A stretch of DNA of 64,000 bases from Geodermatophilus sp. DSM 45219. Lineage in GTDB: Bacteria > Actinomycetota > Actinomycetes > Mycobacteriales > Geodermatophilaceae. A model generated the notes under the pieces. That model did no database searches. It saw nothing but the letters and a program-made list of their open reading frames with translations, and was not told the origin of the DNA. The DNA is taken from NCBI RefSeq assembly GCF_900104025.1, contig NZ_FNIQ01000005.1:186001-250000 (forward strand). The letters run 5' to 3'. The position numbers and the translations under genes are program-made. Numbering within the stretch: position 1 is the first letter of the stretch; every line of letters starts with the position of its first letter. Positions 37,619 to 45,664 of the stretch are shown here, piece after piece.

Positions 37619-37954
37619 TCAGCCGGCGCGGCGGCGCAGCCGGCGGCGCTCACGCTCGGAGAGCCCGCCCCAGATGCCGAAGCGCTCGTCGTTGGACAGC
37701 GCGTACTCCAGGCACTCGGCCTTGACCTCGCAGCCCGTGCAGATCTTCTTGGCCTCGCGGGTGGAGCCGCCCTTCTCGGGGAAGAACGCCTCGGGGTCGG
37801 TCTCGGCGCACAGCGCGCGCTCCTGCCAGGACTGCGCCTCGGCCTCCAGGCCCGCGCTCCAGATCCCGGCGAGGCCGGCCTGCCCGGTGGCGCCGTGGCC
37901 GGCGTTCCGCTCCGACGCACCCACGTAGTCGCTCAACCACGAGACCTCTGCCAT
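37619..37954 (-). CDS. whiB2: WhiB-family iron-sulfur transcription factor (WhiB2/WhmD type)
   Basis: A 111-residue WhiB-like regulator. The four cluster-binding cysteines are C49, C72, C75 and C81 (ALCAETDPEAFFPEKGG, KKICTGC, KAECLEYAL). The G[VI]WGG turn is FGIWGGLSE, followed by an Arg-rich DNA-binding tail (RERRRLRRR). WhiB2/WhmD and Streptomyces WhiB control septation and cell division with WhiA. ATG 37954 is in the expected position relative to the first Cys. A sigma-70-like promoter lies upstream. It is divergent from fbiA, as in M. tuberculosis (Rv3260c/Rv3261). Confidence 0.96.
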   Translation of the reverse strand: MAEVSWLSDYVGASERNAGHGATGQAGLAGIWSAGLEAEAQSWQERALCAETDPEAFFPEKGGSTREAKKICTGCEVKAECLEYALSNDERFGIWGGLSERERRRLRRRAG

Positions 37955-38039
37955 GACGTTGCGTCCCCTCTCGCTGCCGTCCCGATGTGCGTTCCACGGG
38001 ACGTTCCCGGGCCGCTCGGCACTCGTTGACACCGCGGGA

Positions 38040-38069
38040 ATTACACGCGTGTCGTTGCGAAGGCGTCAA
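38040..38069 (-). promoter_or_regulatory. whiB2 promoter (-35/-10)
   Basis: On the minus strand TTGACG (38064-38069) and TGTAAT (38040-38045) are separated by 18 bases, a good housekeeping-type promoter. It leaves a leader of about 80 bases before whiB2. AT content here is clearly above the surroundings. Confidence 0.6.
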
Positions 38070-38182
38070 CTCCGCCCGGTGTAAGCGCTCCGCCACACCA
38101 GCCACAACCGTCACAGGGCGTTCGTCACATCTCGCTGCACACCCCGACACGCCCGGCGAACAGTGGACAACTGCCCATCGGG

Positions 38183-38188
38183 CACGAT
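38183..38188 (+). promoter_or_regulatory. -10-like box of fbiA
   Basis: CACGAT lies seven bases before GTG 38196, consistent with a leaderless fbiA transcript. Confidence 0.4.
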
Positions 38189-38195
38189 GACTTTC

Positions 38196-39146
38196 GTGCA
38201 CATCGTCGTCCTCGCCGGAGGTGTCGGCGGGGCCCGGTTCCTGGCCGGACTCCGCGCGGCGGTGCCCGACGCCCGGCTGACCGCCGTGGTCAACACCGGG
38301 GACGACGTGACGATGCACGGGCTGCGGATCTGCCCGGACCTCGACACCGTCATGTACACCCTCGGCGGCGGCATCGACCCCGAGCGGGGGTGGGGCCGGG
38401 CCGGCGAGAGCTGGACGGTCAAGGAGGAGCTGGCCGCCTACGGTGCCGAGCCGACCTGGTTCGGCCTGGGCGACCGCGACCTGGCCACCCACCTGGTGCG
38501 CACCCGGATGCTGGACGCCGGGTACCCGCTGTCGCAGGTGACCGCGGCGCTGGCCGACCGCTGGCGACCCGGCGTCGAGCTGCTGCCGATGAGCGACCAG
38601 CGGGTGGAGACCCACGTCGTCGTCCCCGACCCCGAGGACGGCCGGCAGCGGGCGATCCACTTCCAGGAGTGGTGGGTGCGCCACCGTGCGGAGCCGGAGG
38701 CGCGCGCGTTCGTCCAGGTCGGCGTGGACACCGCGAAGCCCGCACCCGGCGTCGCCGAGGCGCTCGCCGCCGCCGACGCGGTGCTGCTGGCACCGTCGAA
38801 CCCGGTGGTGTCGGTCGGCACGATCCTCGGGGTCCCCGGGCTGCGCGATGCGCTGCTGGCGACGCCGGGCCGGGTGGTGGGGATCTCGCCGATCGTCTCG
38901 GGCGCCGTGGTGCGCGGGATGGCCGACCGCTGCCTGCCGGTGCTGGGGGTCGAGGTCAGCGCCGAGGGGGTGGGCCGGCACTACGGCGCCCGCTCGGCCG
39001 GCGGGCTGCTCGACGCCTGGCTGGTGCAGACCGGGGACCCCGCCGACGTGCCGGGGGTCGACGTCCGCGCCGTCCCGCTGCTGATGGACTCCCCCGGGGC
39101 GACCGCGGCGCTGGCGCGGGCCGCGCTGACCGCCGCCGGTGTGTGA
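38196..39146 (+). CDS. fbiA: 2-phospho-L-lactate (PEP-type) transferase FbiA/CofD
   Basis: FbiA joins the activated three-carbon phospho-acid (phosphoenolpyruvate or phospholactate guanylyl donor) to Fo, giving (dehydro-)F420-0. The protein shows [73 protein letters not shown] and [13 protein letters not shown], all close to the mycobacterial FbiA. GTG 38196 gives MHIVVLAGG, matching family starts; an ATG at 38187 would add three residues. It overlaps fbiB by eight bases. Confidence 0.96.
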   Translation: MHIVVLAGGVGGARFLAGLRAAVPDARLTAVVNTGDDVTMHGLRICPDLDTVMYTLGGGIDPERGWGRAGESWTVKEELAAYGAEPTWFGLGDRDLATHLVRTRMLDAGYPLSQVTAALADRWRPGVELLPMSDQRVETHVVVPDPEDGRQRAIHFQEWWVRHRAEPEARAFVQVGVDTAKPAPGVAEALAAADAVLLAPSNPVVSVGTILGVPGLRDALLATPGRVVGISPIVSGAVVRGMADRCLPVLGVEVSAEGVGRHYGARSAGGLLDAWLVQTGDPADVPGVDVRAVPLLMDSPGATAALARAALTAAGV

Positions 39147-40212
39147 GCCGGACGGCGGTCCGACCGCCCCGGGTGGGATCTCGGTCCACCCGGTCCCGGG
39201 GCTGCCGGAGTTCTCCCCCGGCGACGACCTCGCCGCGGCGGTCGCCGGCGCCGCGCCCTGGCTGGCCGACGGCGACGTCGTCGTCGTCACCTCCAAGGTG
39301 GTGTCCAAGGTCGAGGGCCGGCTGGTGCCGGTCGCGCCCGGGGAGGACCGGGAGGCCGCCCGGCAGCGGGCGATCGACGCCGAGACCGTGCGGGTGGTGG
39401 CCCGCCGGGGTCCGCTGAAGATCGTCGAGACGCCGCAGGGCTGGGTCGTCGCCGCGGCCGGGATCGACGCCTCGAACGTGGCCGGCGACGCGCTGGTGCT
39501 GCTGCCCGAGGACGCCGACGCCTCCGCCCGGGCCCTGCGCGACCGGCTGCGCGAGCTGCTCGGCGTGACCGTCGCGGTCATCGTCAGTGACACCTTCGGC
39601 CGCACCTGGCGGGACGGGCTGACCGACGTCGCCGTCGGGTCCGCGGGCATCCCCGCGCTGGTCGACCTGCGCGGCGCCGTCGACGCCCACGGGAACCGGC
39701 TGGAGACGACGCAGGTCGCGCTGGTCGACGAGCTGGCCGCCGCGGCGGACCTGGTCAAGGGCAAGCTCGGCGGGATCCCGGTGGCCGTCGTCCGCGGGCT
39801 GGCCTACGACCCGCCCGCCGAGGACGCCGGCACCCGGCCGCTGGTCCGGCTCGGCCCCGGCGACCTGTTCCCCTACGGCAGCCGCGACCTGGTCGCCACC
39901 CGGGCGCCCGGCAGCGACCTGGTGCCCCGGCCGGGCGAGCTGGACGCCGTCGCGGCGGCCTTCCGGGTGGCCACGGCCGCGCTGCCGGAGTTCCCCGTCG
40001 TCCTGCGCTACGGCGGCGAGGGCGACGGCGTGGTGGACGTGCACCTGCCCGAGCGGGCCACCACGACGGCGGCGCTCAACCTCGGCGCGCTCGTCGGCGC
40101 GGTCGTCGTGCAGCTGCACGCCGAGGGCTGGACGACGCGGTGGGAGCCGGTCGGGACGCCGGGGGGCACCTCACTCGTCGGGAGGCTGTGGCTCGGCAGC
40201 ACCGCTGGATAG
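39139..40212 (+). CDS. fbiB: F420-0:gamma-glutamyl ligase FbiB/CofE, shortened C-terminal domain
   Basis: This enzyme adds gamma-linked glutamates to F420-0. The N-terminal 250 residues are Cof[59 protein letters not shown] and [20 protein letters not shown]. In mycobacterial FbiB a nitroreductase-like FMN domain of about 200 residues follows and reduces dehydro-F420-0. Here only about 96 residues remain ([20 protein letters not shown] recalls its core helix), so that activity may be lost. The start GTG 39139 overlaps fbiA. It ends ten bases before rmlC. Confidence 0.92.
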   Translation: MCEPDGGPTAPGGISVHPVPGLPEFSPGDDLAAAVAGAAPWLADGDVVVVTSKVVSKVEGRLVPVAPGEDREAARQRAIDAETVRVVARRGPLKIVETPQGWVVAAAGIDASNVAGDALVLLPEDADASARALRDRLRELLGVTVAVIVSDTFGRTWRDGLTDVAVGSAGIPALVDLRGAVDAHGNRLETTQVALVDELAAAADLVKGKLGGIPVAVVRGLAYDPPAEDAGTRPLVRLGPGDLFPYGSRDLVATRAPGSDLVPRPGELDAVAAAFRVATAALPEFPVVLRYGGEGDGVVDVHLPERATTTAALNLGALVGAVVVQLHAEGWTTRWEPVGTPGGTSLVGRLWLGSTAG

Positions 40213-40215
40213 CGT
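40210..40215 (+). promoter_or_regulatory. -10 box of rmlC
   Basis: TAGCGT overlaps the TAG stop of fbiB and lies seven bases before the GTG of rmlC, which is leaderless spacing. Confidence 0.6.
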
Positions 40216-40222
40216 CGGGTCC

Positions 40223-40846
40223 GTGGACATCCGCCAGCTCGCCGTACCCGATGCCTACGTCGTCGACCTGGTCCCGCACGGCGACGCCCGGGGCCGGTTC
40301 ACCGAGTGGTACCGCGCCGACGTGCTGGCCTCGGCGACGGGCTTCGGGCTGACCCTGGCGCAGAGCAACCACAGCGTCTCCGCCCGCGGCGTGCTGCGCG
40401 GTGTCCACTTCGCGCTGGTGCCCCCGGGGCAGGCGAAGTACGTGTACTGCCCGGAGGGCCGGGTCCTCGACGTCGTCGTCGACACCCGGGTGGGCAGCCC
40501 GACGTTCGGCGCCCACGACGCCGTGGTGCTCGACAGCGAGCAGCCCCGCGCGGTCTACCTCGCGGAGGGGCTGGGCCACGCCTTCGTCTCGCTGGCCGAC
40601 CGCAGCTCGGTGACCTACCTGGTGTCGACCGGCTACTCGCCGGGCCGGGAGTTCGGCATAGACCCGCTGGACCCTGCCCTCGACCTGCCGTGGCCGGCCG
40701 ACCTGGAGTTCGAGCTGTCCGCCAAGGACACCGCCGCGCCGACCCTGGCGGAGGCCTGCGAGCAGGGCCTGCTGCCGACCATGGAGCAGTGCACCGCCCG
40801 GTACGCCGAGCTGCGGGCGCAGGCCGCGGCCCACCCCCCGGGGTGA
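40223..40846 (+). CDS. rmlC: dTDP-4-dehydrorhamnose 3,5-epimerase
   Basis: RmlC performs the third step of dTDP-L-rhamnose synthesis. The 207-residue cupin has DARGRFTEWYRADVL, QSNHSVSARGVLRGVHFALV (catalytic His in RGVHF), PEGRVLDVVVDTRVGSPTFG and the catalytic Tyr/Asp region YLVSTGYSPGREFGIDPLDP. The length is normal. GTG 40223 follows a TAGCGT -10 at seven bases. It is followed by rmlA 54 bases later, while rmlB and rmlD are 20 kb away. Confidence 0.95.
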   Translation: MDIRQLAVPDAYVVDLVPHGDARGRFTEWYRADVLASATGFGLTLAQSNHSVSARGVLRGVHFALVPPGQAKYVYCPEGRVLDVVVDTRVGSPTFGAHDAVVLDSEQPRAVYLAEGLGHAFVSLADRSSVTYLVSTGYSPGREFGIDPLDPALDLPWPADLEFELSAKDTAAPTLAEACEQGLLPTMEQCTARYAELRAQAAAHPPG

Positions 40847-40887
40847 GCCCCGGCGCGTTGTCCGGCGGGGAGCGTGCGCGCGGCGGC

Positions 40888-40893
40888 TAGCGT
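40888..40893 (+). promoter_or_regulatory. -10 box of rmlA
   Basis: TAGCGT lies seven bases before ATG 40901, with the same hexamer and spacing as rmlC. Confidence 0.6.
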
Positions 40894-40900
40894 GCGGCAC

Positions 40901-41773
40901 ATGCGCGGCATCATCCTGGCTGGCGGGACGGGCAGTCGGCTCTTCCCCATCACGCAGGCGGTCAGCAAGCAGCTGATGCCGGTCTACGACAAGCCGATGG
41001 TCTACTACCCGCTCTCCACGCTGATGATGGCCGGGGTCCGCGAGGTCCTGGTGATCACCACGCCCGCCGACCAGGAGGCCTTCCGCGCGCTGCTGGGCGA
41101 CGGCACCCGGCTGGGCATGCGCATCGAGTACGCCGTCCAGCCGCACCCCGAGGGGCTGGCCCAGGCCTTCCTCATCGGCGCCGGGTTCGTCGGGGACTCC
41201 TCGGTGGCCCTGGTGCTCGGCGACAACATCTTCTACGGCGCGGGCCTGGGCACGGCGCTGGGCCGGCTGCCCGACCCCGACGGCGGCCACGTCTTCGCCT
41301 ACCACGTGGCCAACCCCCAGGAGTACGGCGTCGTCCAGTTCGACGCCGACCGGCGGGTGCTGTCCATCGAGGAGAAGCCGGCGGTCCCGAAGAGCTCCTA
41401 CGCCGTCCCCGGGCTGTACTTCTACGAGTCCTCGGTGGTCGACGTGGCCCGGGGCATCCGGCCCAGCGCCCGCGGTGAGCTGGAGATCACCGCGGTCAAC
41501 GAGCACTACCTGAGCGAGGGCCGGCTCACCGTGACCGTGCTGGACCGCGGCACCGCGTGGCTGGACACCGGCACCTTCGCCTCGCTGCGCCAGGCGACCG
41601 AGTTCGTCTCGGTGGTCGAGGAGCGGCAGGGGCTCAAGGTCGGCTGCATCGAGGAGGTCGCCTGGCGGCAGGGCTGGCTGGACGACGACGGCCTGCGCCG
41701 CGCCGCCGAGCCGCTCGCCAAGAGCGGGTACGGCGACTACCTCCTGGGCCTGCTCGACGACCCCGTCCTCTAG
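40901..41773 (+). CDS. rmlA: Glucose-1-phosphate thymidylyltransferase
   Basis: RmlA makes dTDP-glucose from glucose-1-phosphate and dTTP, the first committed step to dTDP-rhamnose. The 290-residue protein has the nucleotidyltransferase loop [61 protein letters not shown] and [17 protein letters not shown] 40901 is supported by the immediate RGIILAGG motif and the -10 box. It converges on the DNA glycosylase gene across a long inverted repeat. Confidence 0.97.
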   Translation: MRGIILAGGTGSRLFPITQAVSKQLMPVYDKPMVYYPLSTLMMAGVREVLVITTPADQEAFRALLGDGTRLGMRIEYAVQPHPEGLAQAFLIGAGFVGDSSVALVLGDNIFYGAGLGTALGRLPDPDGGHVFAYHVANPQEYGVVQFDADRRVLSIEEKPAVPKSSYAVPGLYFYESSVVDVARGIRPSARGELEITAVNEHYLSEGRLTVTVLDRGTAWLDTGTFASLRQATEFVSVVEERQGLKVGCIEEVAWRQGWLDDDGLRRAAEPLAKSGYGDYLLGLLDDPVL

Positions 41774-41781
41774 GCGCGCTC

Positions 41782-41871
41782 CCGGTGATCAGCTGAGCTG
41801 GTCGTCGTGGCTCCTGGCTCGCCACCGAGGGTGAGCCAGGACCCGCGGCGGTGAGCTGAGCTGATCACCGG
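41782..41871. terminator. Long nested inverted repeat between convergent genes
   Basis: CCGGTGATCAGCTGAGCT (41782-41799) pairs with 41854-41871 with one mismatch. An inner 8-bp stem, CCTGGCTC/GAGCCAGG (41813-41820, 41833-41840), lies inside. It could form a long branched hairpin or cruciform, and probably ends both transcripts. Confidence 0.7.
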
Positions 41872-41874
41872 CGA

Positions 41875-42804
41875 TCACAACCGGCGGTGGTCGGTCGGCG
41901 CGTTGCGCGGGCCGCGCCTGGGCGGGCGGCTGCCGCCGATGCCGAGCAGCCGGACGACGCGCTGCCGCTGCCCGCGCCAGGGCTCGAGCAGCTCCATCAT
42001 CCCGTCGTCGTCGGTCTTCCGGCCGGCCAGCGACCAGCCGACCAGGTTCTTCAGGTGGTAGTCGCCGTAGCTGACCGTGTCGGGGCAGCCGAAGACGCGC
42101 TGCACCACCTCGGCCGCCGTCCAGACGCCGATGCCCGGCACCGTGCGCAGCCGGCGCTGCAGCTCCGCGCAGCCGATCTCCTCGCCGGGCTCCATCCGGG
42201 CGGCCACGCCCGTGACCGCCCGCAGCGCCCGCCGGCGGGCGCCGTCCAGGCCGCACCGGTGCCACTCCCAGTCGGTGACGTCGAGGACCCGACGGGGACT
42301 CGGCACCACGCGCATGCCCTCGGGCGCCGGGCCGGGCGCGGGGTCGCCGGCCAGCCGCAGCAGCGCCCGCCACACGCGGTGCGCCTCGATGGTGGTCACC
42401 TTCTGCTCGAGGACGGCGGGCACCAGCGCGTCCCAGGTGCGGCCGGTGCGGCTCATCCGCAGCCACGGCGAGGCCCGGTGCACCCGGGTGAGCAGCGGGT
42501 GGCCGCCCGGGTCGAAGCCGTCGGGCCGGTCGTCGGCGCCCAGCCAGCCGCGCACCGCCGTCCCGGCGCGCTCGGCACCCGGGCCCCACGCGAGCACCCG
42601 CACCTCGCCGCCGCCCACGCTGATCCGCACCGTCGCCGGCCCGTCGGGCGTGCTGGTCGTCCGCCAGACCGCGTCGCCGTCGTGGCGCAGGGTCGGGTCG
42701 GCGGCCCCGCGCAGGTGCGGGTACAGGGTTCGCCGGACGTCGAGCGGCCAGTCCGGCCGCCAGGTGTCGGTGAACGCCGGGGCGTCGACGGTGGTGGTGC
42801 TCAG
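41875..42804 (-). CDS. DNA-3-methyladenine glycosylase II family (AlkA/HhH-GPD), CTG start
   Basis: A base-excision DNA glycosylase that removes alkylated bases. The HhH-GPD part shows LRTVPGIGVWTAAEVVQRVF, then the catalytic Asp in VSYGDYHLKNLVGW. The N-terminal part FTDTWRPDWPLDVRRTLYPH, DPTLRHDGDAVWRTTSTPDG matches the actinobacterial family. No ATG or GTG is available upstream of this conserved part. A CTG at 42804, with GGGAG seven bases before it, gives 309 residues. The first canonical codon, GTG 42630, would cut off about 58 family-like residues. It follows the SDR gene by 22 bases. Confidence 0.8.
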   Translation of the reverse strand: MSTTTVDAPAFTDTWRPDWPLDVRRTLYPHLRGAADPTLRHDGDAVWRTTSTPDGPATVRISVGGGEVRVLAWGPGAERAGTAVRGWLGADDRPDGFDPGGHPLLTRVHRASPWLRMSRTGRTWDALVPAVLEQKVTTIEAHRVWRALLRLAGDPAPGPAPEGMRVVPSPRRVLDVTDWEWHRCGLDGARRRALRAVTGVAARMEPGEEIGCAELQRRLRTVPGIGVWTAAEVVQRVFGCPDTVSYGDYHLKNLVGWSLAGRKTDDDGMMELLEPWRGQRQRVVRLLGIGGSRPPRRGPRNAPTDHRRL

Positions 42805-42826
42805 CGGAGTGCTCCCGGGGAAGAGG

Positions 42827-43597
42827 TCAGCGGGGCGCCATCCGGAGTGCGCCGTCCATCCGGATGACCTCGCCGTTCAGGTAGCCGTGCTCGACGACGT
42901 CCAGGGCCAGCTCGGCGAAGTCCGCCGGCCGGCCGAGGCGCTTGGGGAAGGGTATGCCCGCGGCGAGCGCCTGGCGGGCCTCCTCGGGCAGCCCGGCCAG
43001 CAGCGGGGTGTCGACGAGGCCGGGGGCGATGGTGCACACCCGGATGCCGAGGGAGGCGAGGTCGCGGGCCGCCGGGAGGGTCATGCCGACGATGCCGCCC
43101 TTGGACGCCGAGTAGGCGACCTGCCCGATCTGCCCGTCGTAGGCGGCGATCGAGGCGGTGTTGACGACGACGCCGCGCTCGCCGTCCTCCCCCGGCTCCG
43201 TGGCGGCCATCGCGGCGGCGGCCGAGCGCAGCACGTGGAAGGTGCCGACCAGGTTCACCATCACCGTGCGCAGGAAGGCGTCGGCGTCGTGCGGCGCACC
43301 GTCCCGCCCGACCGTGCGCTGCGCCCAGCCGATGCCGGCGCAGCTGACCGCGATCCGCAGCGGCCGATCCTTCCCGGCGGCCTCGGCGACCGCGGTGTCC
43401 ACCGACGCGGGGTCGGTGACGTCGGTGCGCACGAACGTGGTGTGCCCGCCCAGCTCGGCGGCGAGGGCGGCCCCCCGCTCCTCCTGCAGGTCGAGGACGG
43501 TCACGGCGGCCCCGCGGGCGGCCAGCGCGCGGACGGTGGCCTCGCCGAGGCCGGAGGCCCCTCCGGAGACGACAGCGGCGACGTCGAGGTTCTTCAC
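42827..43597 (-). CDS. SDR, 3-hydroxyacyl-CoA dehydrogenase type 2-like
   Basis: A 256-residue classical SDR with [20 protein letters not shown] (cofactor loop), [32 protein letters not shown] with KGGIVGM, and [15 protein letters not shown]. The overall pattern is close to HSD17B10/FadB2-like 3-hydroxyacyl-CoA dehydrogenases, which use NAD in fatty-acid or isoleucine degradation. GTG 43597 is six bases after a TAGCTT -10 (43604-43609). It precedes the DNA glycosylase, probably on one transcript. The substrate is inferred only. Confidence 0.87.
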   Translation of the reverse strand: MKNLDVAAVVSGGASGLGEATVRALAARGAAVTVLDLQEERGAALAAELGGHTTFVRTDVTDPASVDTAVAEAAGKDRPLRIAVSCAGIGWAQRTVGRDGAPHDADAFLRTVMVNLVGTFHVLRSAAAAMAATEPGEDGERGVVVNTASIAAYDGQIGQVAYSASKGGIVGMTLPAARDLASLGIRVCTIAPGLVDTPLLAGLPEEARQALAAGIPFPKRLGRPADFAELALDVVEHGYLNGEVIRMDGALRMAPR

Positions 43598-43626
43598 GCC
43601 CGGCAAGCTATCCCGGGGGCCTTCCT

Positions 43627-44724
43627 TCAGCTGAACCGGGAGCCGTGCCGGTCCTCGACGGCGGCCAGCAGCTGCTTGACCCGCTCGGCGTCGGCGACCG
43701 GGCACACCATCGTCACGTCGGCGGTGTGGACGACGACGCTGTCGCGCAGCCCGACCAGGGCGACCAGGTGCTCCGGGTCGTCGCTGAAGACGATGTTGCC
43801 GGCGCTGTCGAGGGTCACGGCCAGCCCGGAGACGGCGTCCTCACCCACCCGCTCGAGGGTCTGCGCCAGCGCCGGCCACGAGCCGACGTCCAGCCAGTCG
43901 ACGTCCAGGTCGGCGACCAGCACCCGGCCGGGCTCGGTGGCCGCCGGCTCCAGGACGGCGTAGTCGACGCTGATCTTGGGCAGGGTCGGGAAGACCTCGG
44001 CCAGGACGGCGTCCCGCTCCGGCCCGGCGGGGGCGGCCACGATGCGCCGCAGCCCCTCGGCGGTGGCCGGCAGGTGGTCGGCGAGGGCGTCGAGGACGGT
44101 GGTGGCGCGCCAGACGAACATGCCCGAGTTCCACAGGTACTCCCCCGAGGCGAGGTAGGCCTCGGCGGTCTGCCGGTCGGGCTTCTCCCGGAAGGACGCG
44201 GCCGCGGCGACGCCGGGCACCTCGGTCGCGTCGCCCTTCTGCACGTACCCGAAGCCGGTGGCCGGGGACGTCGGGCGGATGCCGAGGGTCACCAGCGACC
44301 GGGGGCGGGCGGCGAGGGCGTCGTAGGCGGTGGTCAGCGTCGCGGCGAACCGCTCCACCGGCCTGATCACGTGGTCGGCGCTCACCACGGCCAGCTCGGC
44401 GTCGGGGTCGGCGTCGGCCACCAGCGCCGCGGTCAGCCCGACGGCGTTGGCGGTGTCGCGGGCGACCGGTTCGAGCACCAGCCGGTCCGGGCGCAGCCGG
44501 GGCAGCGCGGCCCGGACCTGCGCGCCGTAGCGGGCGGCGGTGCAGACCCAGATGCGGTCCGCCGGCAGCACGGCCTCCAGCCGGGTGAAGGCCTCGGCGA
44601 GCAGGCTGTGCGCCCCGCCGTCCTCGCCGGCGACGACGTCCAGCAGCTGCTTGGGCCGCCCGCCCCGGGACAGCGGCCACAGCCGCGTCCCCGAGCCGCC
44701 GGCCATGACGACCGCGTGCCGCAC
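43627..44724 (-). CDS. manC: Mannose-1-phosphate guanylyltransferase
   Basis: ManC makes GDP-mannose from mannose-1-phosphate and GTP, completing the ManA-ManB-ManC route. The 365-residue protein has [20 protein letters not shown] with [48 protein letters not shown] and the C-terminal [16 protein letters not shown]. It starts at GTG 44724, one base after the stop of the wbbL-like gene, so it is the last gene of a three-gene operon. The order wbbL-manC matches Rv3265c-Rv3264c. Confidence 0.96.
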   Translation of the reverse strand: MRHAVVMAGGSGTRLWPLSRGGRPKQLLDVVAGEDGGAHSLLAEAFTRLEAVLPADRIWVCTAARYGAQVRAALPRLRPDRLVLEPVARDTANAVGLTAALVADADPDAELAVVSADHVIRPVERFAATLTTAYDALAARPRSLVTLGIRPTSPATGFGYVQKGDATEVPGVAAAASFREKPDRQTAEAYLASGEYLWNSGMFVWRATTVLDALADHLPATAEGLRRIVAAPAGPERDAVLAEVFPTLPKISVDYAVLEPAATEPGRVLVADLDVDWLDVGSWPALAQTLERVGEDAVSGLAVTLDSAGNIVFSDDPEHLVALVGLRDSVVVHTADVTMVCPVADAERVKQLLAAVEDRHGSRFS

Positions 44725-44725
44725 G

Positions 44726-45655
44726 TCAGGCCCTCCCCCGCCGCGCCGCGCGGCCCACGCCCTCGGCGCGGCGCTGGAAGCGGGCGCCGGCGGCCACCCG
44801 GCCGCTCACGTAGGACAGGAGCATCCGGCCGCCCAGCCCGGCACGCAGCGCACCGCGCAGCGGGGCGTGCCGGCGCAGCGGGTACTGGCCGGAGAGGTAC
44901 CGCAGCGCGCTGGTGTGGTGCACCCGGGCCATCCGGTGCGGCTCGCGGCGGGTGGCGTGCCCGCCCTCGTGCGTGACCACAGCCGAGGGCGCGTAGACGT
45001 GCAGCCAGCCGCGGCGGGTCAGCCGCTCGGCGAGGTCGACGTCCTCGAAGTACATGAAGTAGCCGGGGTCGAAGCCACCGACCGACCGGAAGGCGGCCAC
45101 GTCGACCAGCAGGCAGGAGCCCGACAGCCACCCGGCCGGGCGCTCGCGGGGCGCCTCCCGCTCGCGGCGGTAGCGCGCGGTCCAGGGGTTGGCCGGCCAG
45201 GCCCAGCCGAGCAGCGCGTGCCCGGCGCCGGTGGACAGCCGCGGCAGGTCGCGGGCCGAGGGGTAGAGCTCGCCCTCGGGGGTGCGGATCGCCGGGCCGA
45301 CGGTGGCCGCACGGGGCCAGCGGGCGGCCACGGCCAGCAGCTCGTCGACCGAGCCGGGGTCGAAGCGGACGTCGGGGTTCGCCACGATCGCGTGGCCGTC
45401 GGTCAGCCCGGCCATCCCGGCGTTCACCGCGGCGCCGTAGCCGATGTTGCCGCCGGTGCGCAGCAGCCGCACGTGCGGGTGGCGGGCCGCGGCGCGCTCG
45501 GGGACACCGTCGGTGGACCCGTTGTCGGCGAGCACCACCTCGACCGGCCGCGTGGTGGCCTCCCCCAGCGACTCGAGGAACCCCTCGAGCGCCTCGCCGG
45601 GTGAGTACGTCACCGCCACGACCCGCAGCGGCGGGTCCGACGTCGTCCTGGGCAC
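44726..45655 (-). CDS. wbbL: GT2 rhamnosyltransferase, WbbL-like
   Basis: A 309-residue family-2 glycosyltransferase. VVAVTYSPGEALEGFLESL and VVLADNGSTDGVPERAA form the nucleotide-sugar fold. ANPDVRFDPGSVDELL carries the metal site, and WLSGSCLLVDVAAFRSVGGFD and YFEDVDLAERL carry the acceptor and catalytic site. In mycobacteria WbbL attaches rhamnose from dTDP-Rha to GlcNAc-PP-decaprenyl, priming galactan. The rml genes and position next to manC support the same role here. It is ten bases downstream of the membrane protein gene. Confidence 0.9.
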   Translation of the reverse strand: MPRTTSDPPLRVVAVTYSPGEALEGFLESLGEATTRPVEVVLADNGSTDGVPERAAARHPHVRLLRTGGNIGYGAAVNAGMAGLTDGHAIVANPDVRFDPGSVDELLAVAARWPRAATVGPAIRTPEGELYPSARDLPRLSTGAGHALLGWAWPANPWTARYRREREAPRERPAGWLSGSCLLVDVAAFRSVGGFDPGYFMYFEDVDLAERLTRRGWLHVYAPSAVVTHEGGHATRREPHRMARVHHTSALRYLSGQYPLRRHAPLRGALRAGLGGRMLLSYVSGRVAAGARFQRRAEGVGRAARRGRA

Positions 45656-45664
45656 CGGACGACT

